Shown here in pieces: positions 1-7,421 of a stretch of DNA of 15,273 nucleotides. A model generated the notes under the pieces. The model saw only the letters and a list, made by a program, of their open reading frames with translations. It made no database searches and had not been told where the DNA came from. The number at the start of each line of letters is the position of its first letter. The first letter of the stretch is position 1. The DNA is from UBA12567 sp964598425 (lineage in GTDB: Bacteria; Planctomycetota; Phycisphaerae; Phycisphaerales; SM1A02): contig CAZRBV010000045.1 of the NCBI GenBank assembly GCA_964598425.1, positions 1-15,273 of the forward strand, in the 5' to 3' direction. Made by a program: the position numbers and the translations under genes.

Positions 1-878
1 TGCCAGAACGGCGCCCAGTTCACGTGCTCGTTGTTCGTGAGCTGGATCTCTTCTTCCAGGCCCACCATCGTGCCGTTCTCGTCAAAGGCGAGTTCACCCA
101 CGAAGACCTGCAGGAGGTTGTCCTTGTTGCGATCGCTTCGGTACGTGATCCGCTTTCCGTCAGGCGAGAAAAACGGACCGCCGTCATAGCCTGGCGCACC
201 AACCACGAGGTGCCGCGCGCCGGTCTGCATGTCCCGAATGTAGATGTCACCATCACCGGTCTCATGAGAGGTATAGAGAAGATGCCTGCCATCCGGACTG
301 ATGGAACACTCGGCCTGGTAGGAGTCCTGGTCGCCCTCAAGCTCCGTGAGCGGCGGCGGAAACTCGCCGTCAATGCGGGCCTCAACGATTCGCATGCGCG
401 GCGGATACGACCACTTGTACTTGCTGGTTCCACGCTGATAGCCGGGCGTATCACCGCCCAGTGGCTCGGTCACGGTACTCGCAAAGATCACCCTGTTCGG
501 ATCCGTTGGGTGAAACCAACCACATGTGTTGGCTGAGTTCTCCGGCGTCAGCCGCCTGATGTTGTCGAGTCTCCAGGAGCCATTCTGGTGATGCAGATCA
601 CCGAGATACATGGCGTAGTGCTCGTCGGCTTCCTGGCCTTCTTCCGGTTGCTCAACTGCTTGGAAGATCACCTTCGAACCGTCGGGCGAGATGTATGACT
701 CGCCGGCCTTGACGAAGTCATCGCCAAAGGTCAGCTGGACCGGCTGGCCAATCGCGCCGGATCCCGAAGGTACCGCGGACGATGCGGCAGCCGCATCAGC
801 CTTTCCTTCTGCGTGCGGGCACGCGCCAGCGGCTGGCTCGCACCAGAGCAAAGACACGATTGCAATCTCAAACAGCAT
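1..878 (-). CDS. TolB/WD40-like beta-propeller protein, exported (3' end outside window)
   Basis: The first 292 residues are visible; the C-terminus lies beyond the left edge. Three PD40/TolB-type blade motifs with SPDG can be read at about residues 64-67, 194-197 and 238-241. Each is followed by a strand such as KVIFQ, HLLYTS or RITYRS, which is typical of WD40-like propellers related to TolB. The N-terminus is short and hydrophobic (about residues 1-19) with a cysteine at 20 preceded by AGA. It therefore looks like a signal peptide and possibly a lipoprotein signal, although the lipobox is weak. The start at 878 is supported by AGGAGT 8 nt upstream. It lies 56 bp downstream of the phosphatase gene on the same strand and may be co-transcribed with it. 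The family is known for periplasmic protein binding, but the specific partner cannot be read from the sequence. Confidence 0.85.
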   Translation of the reverse strand, partial: MLFEIAIVSLLWCEPAAGACPHAEGKADAAAASSAVPSGSGAIGQPVQLTFGDDFVKAGESYISPDGSKVIFQAVEQPEEGQEADEHYAMYLGDLHHQNGSWRLDNIRRLTPENSANTCGWFHPTDPNRVIFASTVTEPLGGDTPGYQRGTSKYKWSYPPRMRIVEARIDGEFPPPLTELEGDQDSYQAECSISPDGRHLLYTSHETGDGDIYIRDMQTGARHLVVGAPGYDGGPFFSPDGKRITYRSDRNKDNLLQVFVGELAFDENGTMVGLEEEIQLTNNEHVNWAPFW

Positions 879-886
879 CTGAGGTT

Positions 887-892
887 ACTCCT
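887..892 (-). promoter_or_regulatory. Shine-Dalgarno of the propeller gene
   Basis: AGGAGT on the minus strand, 8 nt before the ATG at 878. It fixes the start of a gene that overlaps several competing reading frames. Confidence 0.7.
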
Positions 893-934
893 GAGTAGTG
901 TGGGGAGAAAGCGCACTGTAGCACCGACCGGCGA

Positions 935-3280
935 TCAATTCCTGATGGTGACAGGCCAGCCCGGGTACTGGGACGGGGCTTCTTCGATGCCCAACTGGGG
1001 CCTACGCCAGCACTCCACAGTCGTCGTGCCTGCGTCGCGGTCGAGCCTGAGAATGCCATATCCGGGCATCCGATCGTGCAGGTTGGCCGGATGGCGGCCA
1101 CTCTTGACCGGATTGGCGACGGCGTGCACCCGAATGCGATTGCCGAAGCCGTCGAAGTACTCTCCGGTATACGGGAACCCGGGCACGGCGTTCTCGCCAG
1201 ATACAGGTGGAAACCAGCGCCGGGGCCAACTGTTCGACACCGCCGGAACAGAGAAGGCCCACACTCCATCATCAAAGGTGTCCACCCCGTACTCCACGAC
1301 CGCGCCGAGGTGCTGATCGCCGCACACGTGAATCGCGCCCGCCTTCGCCATCGATCGCACCGCCCGGTCGCGGGGCGTTTGCGGCCACCCATTCGAATCG
1401 GCATCGGCCGCGAGGTGATACCCCTGTGGATACTCTCCTGGTGCCAGAAGGGGCAGGGACGGAAGCACGCCTCCATTCTTCGCGCCTTCAGGGAGCGTGG
1501 CGAGATTACAAAACGGGGTTTGCCCGAGCACGAGGCTTGCCCACCTCGCATCGTCCCGACTCGCCCACGCATCCAAGAACGCTTCCTGCCGCGGGCCGAG
1601 GAGCTCTGCCCCCGGAACGTCAGATTGCGTCGCGGCGTCAAACCCCTCGGCCTGCGGCCATCCGTTTCGGAACTTCCCCTCTGGCACCATCGCAGCTGGA
1701 GATGACTTGAACATCCGGTCATCGAGGATGGCGCACGATACGCCGCCCCAACTCAGATCTGTGAAGTACACGCTGATCCCCTGGGCAATCGGTGCCGCGT
1801 CGGCGGGCTCCGGAAGGTGCGACGTCTGGGTGCGGTGCACAGCATTGACGAACTCCGCCGGATATCGGTACCCCCCGGCGTCTTGGGCAGTCAGCTCGGC
1901 GGTCTTGAGAGCCCGCTTGCCACCGGCTCCCCAGATATTCCCGTGATAGACATCGTGATCGTCCGGAATCACGACTGTTGGCGTGTCACGAGTCAGATCC
2001 CGAAAGGCCCAGCACCATCGGAACCATTTATAGAGGTAGTCGAGCGCCAGATTGTGGGAATCAACCGGAGTCAGGTCGCCCTCGTAGATTTGATCTCCCG
2101 CGAAGAAGATCAGATCTGGGTCGTGGCCCGCGACAGCATCCACAGTCTCGACGTGCGGCAACCAGATACCCTCGTGATTCCACTTGAGGTTGCCGGTATA
2201 CACCTTCTGGCAATTCATCGCCGCGACAACAAGTTCGCCGTCCTCCGGCTCGGCGGGAATCGTTCCTGTGGCGCTCAACGTCGATTGTGCGCCATCCAGT
2301 GTTGGCTCTTCAAACCGAACACGGTACTGGGCTGCTGCCGACGCATCCCACTGGGGAATGCGAAATGAGGCCGTCCATGAAATCGGGTGAATGTCCGCGC
2401 AGGCAGCCTCGACCCACCCGGCTCCGCGATCGATCTCCAGGGAAGCCGATCCTGGACGGACTGCGCAGAGCGGAGGAAACTGCGCTGTGAGATTCAGCAC
2501 ACCTTCGTCAACCGTAAAGAGTGTACTCAGCACCGGACCCCACGCCCGCTCCGGATGCGCCTGCGAGCCAGGACCAGACACAGTCACATCATCAAACGAA
2601 AACACTCCACCGTGAGACACAAGCGCCACGCCACCCACCCGCATCGACTCCGGGATGTCCGCAGTTGAAACCCAGGTGCTGTGGCCGGTGTTTGTCTCAG
2701 CCTCCGCCGTGAGGCGTCCGCCTTCAACACGAATCTGCAGGAGCACGCTGCGATCGCGCTGCTCACCAGTTCGCGCCGTAGCCGACGTGTTCCCTGAAAG
2801 CAGCGGCACATCACCTGGAGTCACGGGCGTCTGGATCGACCAATACCCAGCCTTTTTCACCGGCTCGTCAAAGGTGCGCGCGGTCACGCCTCCAGCGTCA
2901 TCCACAACGATGAGCATGCCACCGTCTTCTGCAGGTACGTGGTGAGTTTGCGCCGTCAGGCGATAGTCAATCGATGGGCCGCCGCCACCGAGCAGAAACC
3001 CCGCCAGCGCACCAGGCGGCCAGTCATCGCGCGGCGTTATCCTCACACTGCACGCAAACTCGCCCGCATTGGCATTCATGGTTTGCGTCAGCAGATGCGC
3101 GGTACGCATCGCCAGGTTCGGACGGTCCTCTGTACACCACACCGCTCCATCTTCGACGTGCCAATCCTGCAATCGATTCGCCCACCAGTCAGCTCCGATC
3201 CACGTTCGATCGGGCGTCGTGTCCCAGGCGAAAACACCGCTTGTTCCGCACGCCACCGCAATGATCGCCGTTGTCAACAT
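935..3280 (-). CDS. PhoD-like alkaline phosphatase / metallophosphatase with N-terminal beta-sandwich-like region
   Basis: 781 residues. The C-terminal half carries the metal-site motifs of PhoD-like phosphatases: GDQIYE at 395-400, DDHDVYHGN at about 440-448, LGQTPF at 585-590 and CGDQHLG at 653-659. The family hydrolyses phosphodiesters or monoesters outside the cytoplasm using a metal centre (Fe/Ca in characterised PhoD). Residues 1-18 look like a signal peptide. Residues about 20-240 resemble a LamG/DUF1080-type beta-sandwich (SFDDVTVSGPG near 228-238), and 250-340 resemble the Ig-like lead-in common in PhoD proteins. The reading frame stays open upstream to 3895, but that extension lies antisense to rmuC. 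I therefore chose the ATG at 3280, which directly precedes a hydrophobic signal sequence. There is no clear Shine-Dalgarno. The substrate is unknown. Confidence 0.9.
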   Translation of the reverse strand: MLTTAIIAVACGTSGVFAWDTTPDRTWIGADWWANRLQDWHVEDGAVWCTEDRPNLAMRTAHLLTQTMNANAGEFACSVRITPRDDWPPGALAGFLLGGGGPSIDYRLTAQTHHVPAEDGGMLIVVDDAGGVTARTFDEPVKKAGYWSIQTPVTPGDVPLLSGNTSATARTGEQRDRSVLLQIRVEGGRLTAEAETNTGHSTWVSTADIPESMRVGGVALVSHGGVFSFDDVTVSGPGSQAHPERAWGPVLSTLFTVDEGVLNLTAQFPPLCAVRPGSASLEIDRGAGWVEAACADIHPISWTASFRIPQWDASAAAQYRVRFEEPTLDGAQSTLSATGTIPAEPEDGELVVAAMNCQKVYTGNLKWNHEGIWLPHVETVDAVAGHDPDLIFFAGDQIYEGDLTPVDSHNLALDYLYKWFRWCWAFRDLTRDTPTVVIPDDHDVYHGNIWGAGGKRALKTAELTAQDAGGYRYPAEFVNAVHRTQTSHLPEPADAAPIAQGISVYFTDLSWGGVSCAILDDRMFKSSPAAMVPEGKFRNGWPQAEGFDAATQSDVPGAELLGPRQEAFLDAWASRDDARWASLVLGQTPFCNLATLPEGAKNGGVLPSLPLLAPGEYPQGYHLAADADSNGWPQTPRDRAVRSMAKAGAIHVCGDQHLGAVVEYGVDTFDDGVWAFSVPAVSNSWPRRWFPPVSGENAVPGFPYTGEYFDGFGNRIRVHAVANPVKSGRHPANLHDRMPGYGILRLDRDAGTTTVECWRRPQLGIEEAPSQYPGWPVTIRN

Positions 3281-3298
3281 GCCTGTACGATACGGTCC

Positions 3299-4585
3299 AT
3301 GGATGCACTCAGCGTCATCGTGGGGATTGTGATTGGTGGCGTGCTTGGAGCGGCAATCGCCGTGGTCGCTCGCCGAGGCGAGGGCGGCGAATCGGCGATC
3401 CGGGAACACCGCGATGCGCTCCAGGCCGAACGGGACTCCGAACAGGGCCGCCGCGAGCAAGCCGAGAGGGATCTCGCCACACTGACAGAGCGAGAGGCAC
3501 AACTGCAGGCCCGCTTTGAAGAGCAGCGGGCAAGCATCGAGGACATGCGAAAGCAGCTCCTCGAAACATTCGATGCATCCAGCCGCAAAGCACTCCAGGA
3601 CAACAGCGAACGCTTCATGCAGCAGGCTGCCGAGAGGATGAAGCCGCTGCGTGAGCAACTTGAGAAGCAAGAGAAGCTCGTCACCGAACTCGCCAGGGAT
3701 CGGCAGAAAGGGTTCGGTCAGATCAGCGAAACCCTCAAGCACGTGCTTGATTCGCATCGCCAACTCAGTGCCGAAACGAACAAACTCACCACCGCGCTTC
3801 GCAGGCCGGATCAACGAGGACGCTGGGGCGAGGTTCAACTTCGCCGCGTCGTCGAACTTGCCGGCATGACCGAACACTGCGACTTCTCCGAGCAAGAGAC
3901 GGTGCGCAGCGAAGACTCGTACGCCCGGCCTGACCTCACGGTGTTCCTCCCGGGCGGCGGGCGCATTGCCGTCGACTCAAAGGTGCCCCTCGATGCGTAC
4001 CTTGACGCCGTCGATGATCCAAACCAGCGTGAGGCACGCCGAGCTGCCCACGCCGATGCTGTCCAGAAACGCTGGAAGGAACTCGCCAAACGGTCCTACT
4101 GGGACAAACTCGAAGGATCGCCCGAGCTTGTTGTGATGTTCATCCCGATTGAATCGGCTCTCATGGCGGCGCTTGAGCACAAGCCGACGATGCATGCCGA
4201 CGCGATGGCGGAGAAGGTTCTCATTGCCACGCCAACACTGCTGGTCGGCCTTCTTCGCTCTATCGAGTTCGGGTGGCGACAGGAAGCGCTCGCGAGGAAT
4301 GCCCGTGCGATCGCAGATGTCGGCAAAGAGCTCTACGACCGTCTCTCCACATTTGCGCAGCACCACGGATCGCTCGGCAGGAAACTTGAGGCGGCCGTCA
4401 AGTCCTACAACCAATCCGTTGGGTCACTTGAACGGCGGCTGCTCGTCTCGGGCAAGCGACTCAGTGAGCTCGGCGTGCAGGGCGAAGCTATCGATGATCC
4501 AGTCTCCATCAACGTCGCGCCGCAGCTCCCCGCGTCTTCGCTGGAAATCTCGGCCATTCCGGACAGCAGCGACGCAGGCGCATGA
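3299..4585 (+). CDS. rmuC: DNA recombination protein RmuC
   Basis: 428 residues. RmuC proteins resemble nucleases and limit recombination at inverted repeats; the biochemical activity is poorly defined. An N-terminal membrane anchor lies at about residues 4-24. A charged, Glu/Arg-rich coiled coil follows (about 30-165), and then the RmuC domain. Its hallmarks are visible: RRPDQRGRWGEVQL at 168-181, DSKVPLDAY at 226-234 and FIPIESAL at 281-288. Length and domain order are normal for the family. A longer frame opens at 2939, but that part is antisense to the phosphatase gene and lacks family similarity. The ATG at 3299, just before the membrane anchor, is therefore the likely start. No strong Shine-Dalgarno is visible. 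The stop overlaps the start of the next gene. Confidence 0.95.
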   Translation: MDALSVIVGIVIGGVLGAAIAVVARRGEGGESAIREHRDALQAERDSEQGRREQAERDLATLTEREAQLQARFEEQRASIEDMRKQLLETFDASSRKALQDNSERFMQQAAERMKPLREQLEKQEKLVTELARDRQKGFGQISETLKHVLDSHRQLSAETNKLTTALRRPDQRGRWGEVQLRRVVELAGMTEHCDFSEQETVRSEDSYARPDLTVFLPGGGRIAVDSKVPLDAYLDAVDDPNQREARRAAHADAVQKRWKELAKRSYWDKLEGSPELVVMFIPIESALMAALEHKPTMHADAMAEKVLIATPTLLVGLLRSIEFGWRQEALARNARAIADVGKELYDRLSTFAQHHGSLGRKLEAAVKSYNQSVGSLERRLLVSGKRLSELGVQGEAIDDPVSINVAPQLPASSLEISAIPDSSDAGA

Positions 4586-4920
4586 AGCGGCTTACCGCCC
4601 CACTCATCATCATCCTGCTCGCGTACGCGCCCTTCTTGTGGCTTCTTGTCATCGATTACCCGCACACCGACTACTGGTGGAGCTGGGTTCGCTCGTGGCC
4701 TGTACTCCCCGGGCTCCCTGCCCTGCTCATCTCGCGGCCACTTGGTATCGAGTCTGCCTTTGGCGAAGTACTCGCGATGGGAGTCGCCACGGCGATCGGT
4801 CTCGCTGTGCTCCTTGTGTTGTCGCGCCGAGGGCCTTGGTGGTTCGCCGCGACAAGCACGGCGACCGTGGTCTACGGAATCTGGATCGCCCTCGCCTCAC
4901 ACGCCGTATTTGTGGCCTAG
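4582..4920 (+). CDS. Small membrane protein of unknown function
   Basis: 112 residues. The ATG overlaps the rmuC stop codon (ATGA), so translation is probably coupled to rmuC. Hydrophobic segments lie at about residues 5-23, 58-80 and 88-110, with a tryptophan-rich linker (WWSWVRSW near 31-38). This suggests three, possibly four, membrane helices. I recognise no family motif. The gene converges with the DUF1573 gene on the other strand, leaving only 7 bp between the two stop codons. A role with RmuC is suggested only by the overlap. Confidence 0.75.
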   Translation: MKRLTAPLIIILLAYAPFLWLLVIDYPHTDYWWSWVRSWPVLPGLPALLISRPLGIESAFGEVLAMGVATAIGLAVLLVLSRRGPWWFAATSTATVVYGIWIALASHAVFVA

Positions 4921-4927
4921 CGCCCAG

Positions 4928-5629
4928 TCAGAGACTGTTGACGCGTACATGCACACTGATGTGCTTCCCGCCGTGCCCAGCGACTACAACTTTGCGAAGG
5001 GGGCTGCCTGCAGATGACGTTGCTTCGGCCCGAATTGTCAGCGGGCAGAGCCACCGGGCAGGAGTTCCAGCAGCCGTGTCACCCGGATCAATGAGTCTCC
5101 ACGATCCTGTTGACGCAATCAGGCCTTCGCCCGCATCTGCTGACACACGGCCGGGAACCCCGGTTTGATTGGGTGTTGTCGCAAGGATGGAGATGTCTAC
5201 TGCATCACCGGGGTCAAGGTTGACCCGCGTTCGCGAGAGGGTGAGGCCTGACTGCATGCGGCCTACGCCCGTGAGTTCATACACAATCACACCACCGATC
5301 GCACCTTCACACAGAAGCCTCACTTCCGCGGACTTGCGGCCGGATGATGTGAACTGCATGGATGCTGAGAGTGACGCCGAGGTCTCTGGAGCGATGACGA
5401 GATCGGATACATCCGCTTGCGTGCACCCACAGGTTGATTTGACTTCGAGCACAACGAGTGGCTGATCCGATGCATTCGTGATCTGAAACACATGAGATCT
5501 GATGATTGCCTCGCTATCCAAGTCAACGATGCCAAAGTCGTGCTGGCCGCCGACAGCATACTCTGCCCGATCATTGCAGCCTACCACCGCAAGGCCAGCA
5601 CCCAACACCAAGGTGCGCCAGAAACTCAT
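4928..5629 (-). CDS. DUF1573 lipoprotein, cassette copy A gene 4
   Basis: 233 residues. The signal peptide ends in a lipobox (VVGC, Cys18), so the protein is probably lipid-anchored in the envelope. Residues about 25-125 form a DUF1573 domain, an Ig-like/ASH-type beta-sandwich. It has the family's HDFG start, the HVFQITNASDQPL strand pair and the conserved VKSTCGCTQA segment (CGC at 67-69), followed by MQFTSSG. Residues 126-233 look like a second beta domain. The frame could start further upstream at 5704, but the ATG at 5629 begins the lipoprotein signal. It also overlaps the stop of the preceding cassette gene as ATGA, which supports translational coupling. It is homologous to the gene starting at 14801. 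The function of DUF1573 proteins is not established. Confidence 0.9.
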   Translation of the reverse strand: MSFWRTLVLGAGLAVVGCNDRAEYAVGGQHDFGIVDLDSEAIIRSHVFQITNASDQPLVVLEVKSTCGCTQADVSDLVIAPETSASLSASMQFTSSGRKSAEVRLLCEGAIGGVIVYELTGVGRMQSGLTLSRTRVNLDPGDAVDISILATTPNQTGVPGRVSADAGEGLIASTGSWRLIDPGDTAAGTPARWLCPLTIRAEATSSAGSPLRKVVVAGHGGKHISVHVRVNSL

Positions 5630-6960
5630 TGAGTGGCCCCCCGAACACGAGCTCTCCACCACACCGCCGCGATGATTGCCGCTCCGAGGAGCGTCATCGG
5701 CCACCAGCTCACCCAGTGCGCGACCGAAGCCGCGGCCTGCCTCGCCATTGACAATGGTCCCAATGCCCGAGCGCCATCCAGGAGCTTCGACAAGTCAGAT
5801 CCAGGATGTGTCTTCAGCGGCGACGAAAGAAGGTATGCCGTTCCATCAAGATTGATGTGCTTGGCACCAATCTGATAGCCGAGGTTTGATCGCTGATCGA
5901 ATGCCGACACCATTGGCCCGGTGGGCAGTTCAAACATTGATGCATCGATTTCTGCAGATTCACGGTGTTGGTAGTCCTCATGCCGCTGGATTCTCCGACC
6001 CACATAGCCCCATGGTGTGGCGGATAGTTGTTCGCGGAACTCTGCGTGATACGGGAGTGTCATGATGTCCACAAATGCCTCGCGAGGAACCTCCACGCCA
6101 TCGACCATCATCCAGTCGGTCACGACATAGCGATTACTGGCGAGGGGCACCACCGCGCCGCCAAGATCAAGGGAATTGACAGATCCCTGTTGTACCAGGA
6201 CCGCTTGTTGAATCCGAGGCTGCTTCGCTGGATCGACACGAATCTCAAGACGAATGATGTCTACCCGATTGGTCACTCCCTCCTCTGGACTGTCCGGCCA
6301 CTTCACTTGAAACTCCACCATCAGGCGATCGCCGCTCCGCGAGACTTCGGTCAACTCATATAAATCGAGATGTGATTGCGCCACGAAACGGCCATCTGTG
6401 CCACCGGCACCCGTATGAGCCAAGTGCGAGAATGGGAAATAATCGAATACCTCCCCAAGAACAGGCCATACACCGTGAGGGGCATCGATGAGTATCGAGT
6501 TGGGGCTTTCGTCGTAGCTAAGATGCCATCCACCATCTCGCCAGATGGACTGGAAGGAAGCGGCGCCCTCACGAGTCCAATGCAACATTGAGGGATCATC
6601 CGGCCGCGGCGCGACGGTATCGCCGATTCCAGAGATTCGGACCATGGAGCCGTGCACTTGCACCGACTGCTCGGCCCTACGGCCATCTCCGCCCATCACA
6701 AACTCTGTGTCCCGCCATGAGTCAACCCCTTCAATAAGTTGTTCACGCGTCAGCGGAACGATGACCGACTCCTCCATGGTTCGCCTGAGGGTCACCGACA
6801 ACAATCCGGTACCAGAAGCCTCCAGAATGAGGCTCATCACATCCTCCTTTGACAGCGATGCTGGCATGCCCGCTGCCCAAGCCTGCGTGGCCAGAACTCC
6901 GACGGCAAGGATCATGACCCCAGAATGCCGCCTGCCAATGGTCCATGCGCGGTCAACCAT
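5626..6960 (-). CDS. Exported protein with C-terminal membrane anchor, cassette copy A gene 3
   Basis: 444 residues, family not recognised. A signal peptide lies at about 1-30 (RR near residues 10-11, ending TQAWA/AG). A long soluble, strand-rich region follows, then one hydrophobic anchor at about 418-436 and a short basic tail (RARVRG). This predicts an extracytoplasmic domain tethered to a membrane. It is homologous to the protein at 13488-14804. Shared features are SLSKEDV/AWSKQDV near the N-terminus, TLRRTMEES/VLHRTLEKS, TREQ, Y.VTDWM at about 278-284 followed by VPREA/IPRTA, and LGYQIG with a DG.AY/DGEPY motif near 360-376. I chose the start at 6960, not the longer frame to 6993. GGAGG lies 8 nt upstream of 6960, and this start gives an 8-nt overlap with the cysteine-rich gene. 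Confidence 0.85.
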   Translation of the reverse strand: MVDRAWTIGRRHSGVMILAVGVLATQAWAAGMPASLSKEDVMSLILEASGTGLLSVTLRRTMEESVIVPLTREQLIEGVDSWRDTEFVMGGDGRRAEQSVQVHGSMVRISGIGDTVAPRPDDPSMLHWTREGAASFQSIWRDGGWHLSYDESPNSILIDAPHGVWPVLGEVFDYFPFSHLAHTGAGGTDGRFVAQSHLDLYELTEVSRSGDRLMVEFQVKWPDSPEEGVTNRVDIIRLEIRVDPAKQPRIQQAVLVQQGSVNSLDLGGAVVPLASNRYVVTDWMMVDGVEVPREAFVDIMTLPYHAEFREQLSATPWGYVGRRIQRHEDYQHRESAEIDASMFELPTGPMVSAFDQRSNLGYQIGAKHINLDGTAYLLSSPLKTHPGSDLSKLLDGARALGPLSMARQAAASVAHWVSWWPMTLLGAAIIAAVWWRARVRGATQ

Positions 6961-7378
6961 GGGAATTGCCTCCGAGGTCATTACAGAATTCATTGCGGCA
7001 CTCGCCTGTCGCCGGCATCTGCGCGCCCTGCAGAGGGCTCACGCATGAACCCCCGCTGCACGTCCCAAATACCATCTTGCCACAAGCCTTGGAGTTTGCG
7101 GCTCGGATCTCTGTGATCCACCAACAGTTGCGCGTCGCGCCCACCCAGCTGCATGTTCCGGTCGGCTTGGCCTTCGTACACCTGCGACACACCCCGCTGC
7201 TGCCGGCCGGGCAATCGCTCGCACCGTTCCTGCAAGAGTTTGTTTTGTAGCACGTACTCCACCAATCCTCGTTGGCAGGTGTCATAACGCCACCACGATC
7301 CCCGGCCACCAGATTGGCTGCCGCGCAAAAGAGAACCCACACTCCGACTGCAATCGCACATGCACGGTTCGTAGACAT
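6953..7378 (-). CDS. Secreted 12-cysteine peptide, cassette copy A gene 2
   Basis: 141 residues. A signal peptide covers about 1-26. The mature part is short and extremely cysteine-rich, with 12 Cys at positions 43, 49, 56, 64, 67, 76, 85, 99, 107, 112, 127 and 132. The spacing is nearly the same as in the peptide at 13069-13488. Outside the cysteines the two share an MTP...DW[WF]S lead-in before the first Cys and a CND..G.S ending. An even number of cysteines in an exported protein suggests six disulfides; metal binding is the alternative (CxxC at 64-67). The start at 7378 has AGGAGA 8 nt upstream. I recognise no family. The conserved neighbours suggest an effector or structural peptide whose maturation or anchoring depends on the other cassette products. 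Confidence 0.88.
   Translation of the reverse strand: MSTNRACAIAVGVWVLFCAAANLVAGDRGGVMTPANEDWWSTCYKTNSCRNGASDCPAGSSGVCRRCTKAKPTGTCSWVGATRNCWWITEIRAANSKACGKMVFGTCSGGSCVSPLQGAQMPATGECRNEFCNDLGGNSHG
6969..6973 (-). promoter_or_regulatory. Shine-Dalgarno deciding the start of copy A gene 3
   Basis: GGAGG on the minus strand, 8 nt before the ATG at 6960, lying inside the 3' end of the cysteine-rich gene. It favours 6960 over the upstream in-frame starts at 6981 and 6993. Confidence 0.65.
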
Positions 7379-7386
7379 TCTTCGTA

Positions 7387-7392
7387 TCTCCT
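7387..7392 (-). promoter_or_regulatory. Shine-Dalgarno of the copy A cysteine-rich gene
   Basis: AGGAGA on the minus strand, 8 nt before the ATG at 7378. The homologous gene in copy B also has an AGGAG-type site at exactly 8 nt. Confidence 0.7.
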
Positions 7393-7421
7393 AGTGTCTG
7401 AATTCCTCCCCCGCGTACTCG

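Noticed and set aside
2939..3298. 120-residue upstream extension of the rmuC frame
   Set aside because: It is Arg/His-rich and antisense to the phosphatase gene. RmuC proteins normally begin at the membrane anchor found at 3299.
3281..3895. 205-residue upstream extension of the phosphatase frame
   Set aside because: It is antisense to the coiled-coil region of rmuC and not family-like. The ATG at 3280 directly begins a signal peptide.
4149..5168. Long plus-strand frame of 339 codons overlapping rmuC and the DUF1573 gene
   Set aside because: It is a frame-shifted reading of rmuC and antisense to the DUF1573 gene. Its product is Arg/Ser/Pro-rich with no motifs, as expected for a chance frame in GC-rich DNA.
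6961..6993. Longer start for copy A gene 3
   Set aside because: It would add 11 residues before the signal peptide and deepen the overlap to 41 nt. GGAGG 8 nt before 6960 supports the shorter form.
6953..7378. Cysteine-rich peptide as methylamine dehydrogenase light chain (MauA), which also has 12 half-cystines forming six disulfides
   Set aside because: The cysteine spacing does not match what I recall of MauA, and no heavy chain, MauE/MauD-like or other mau-type genes are nearby.
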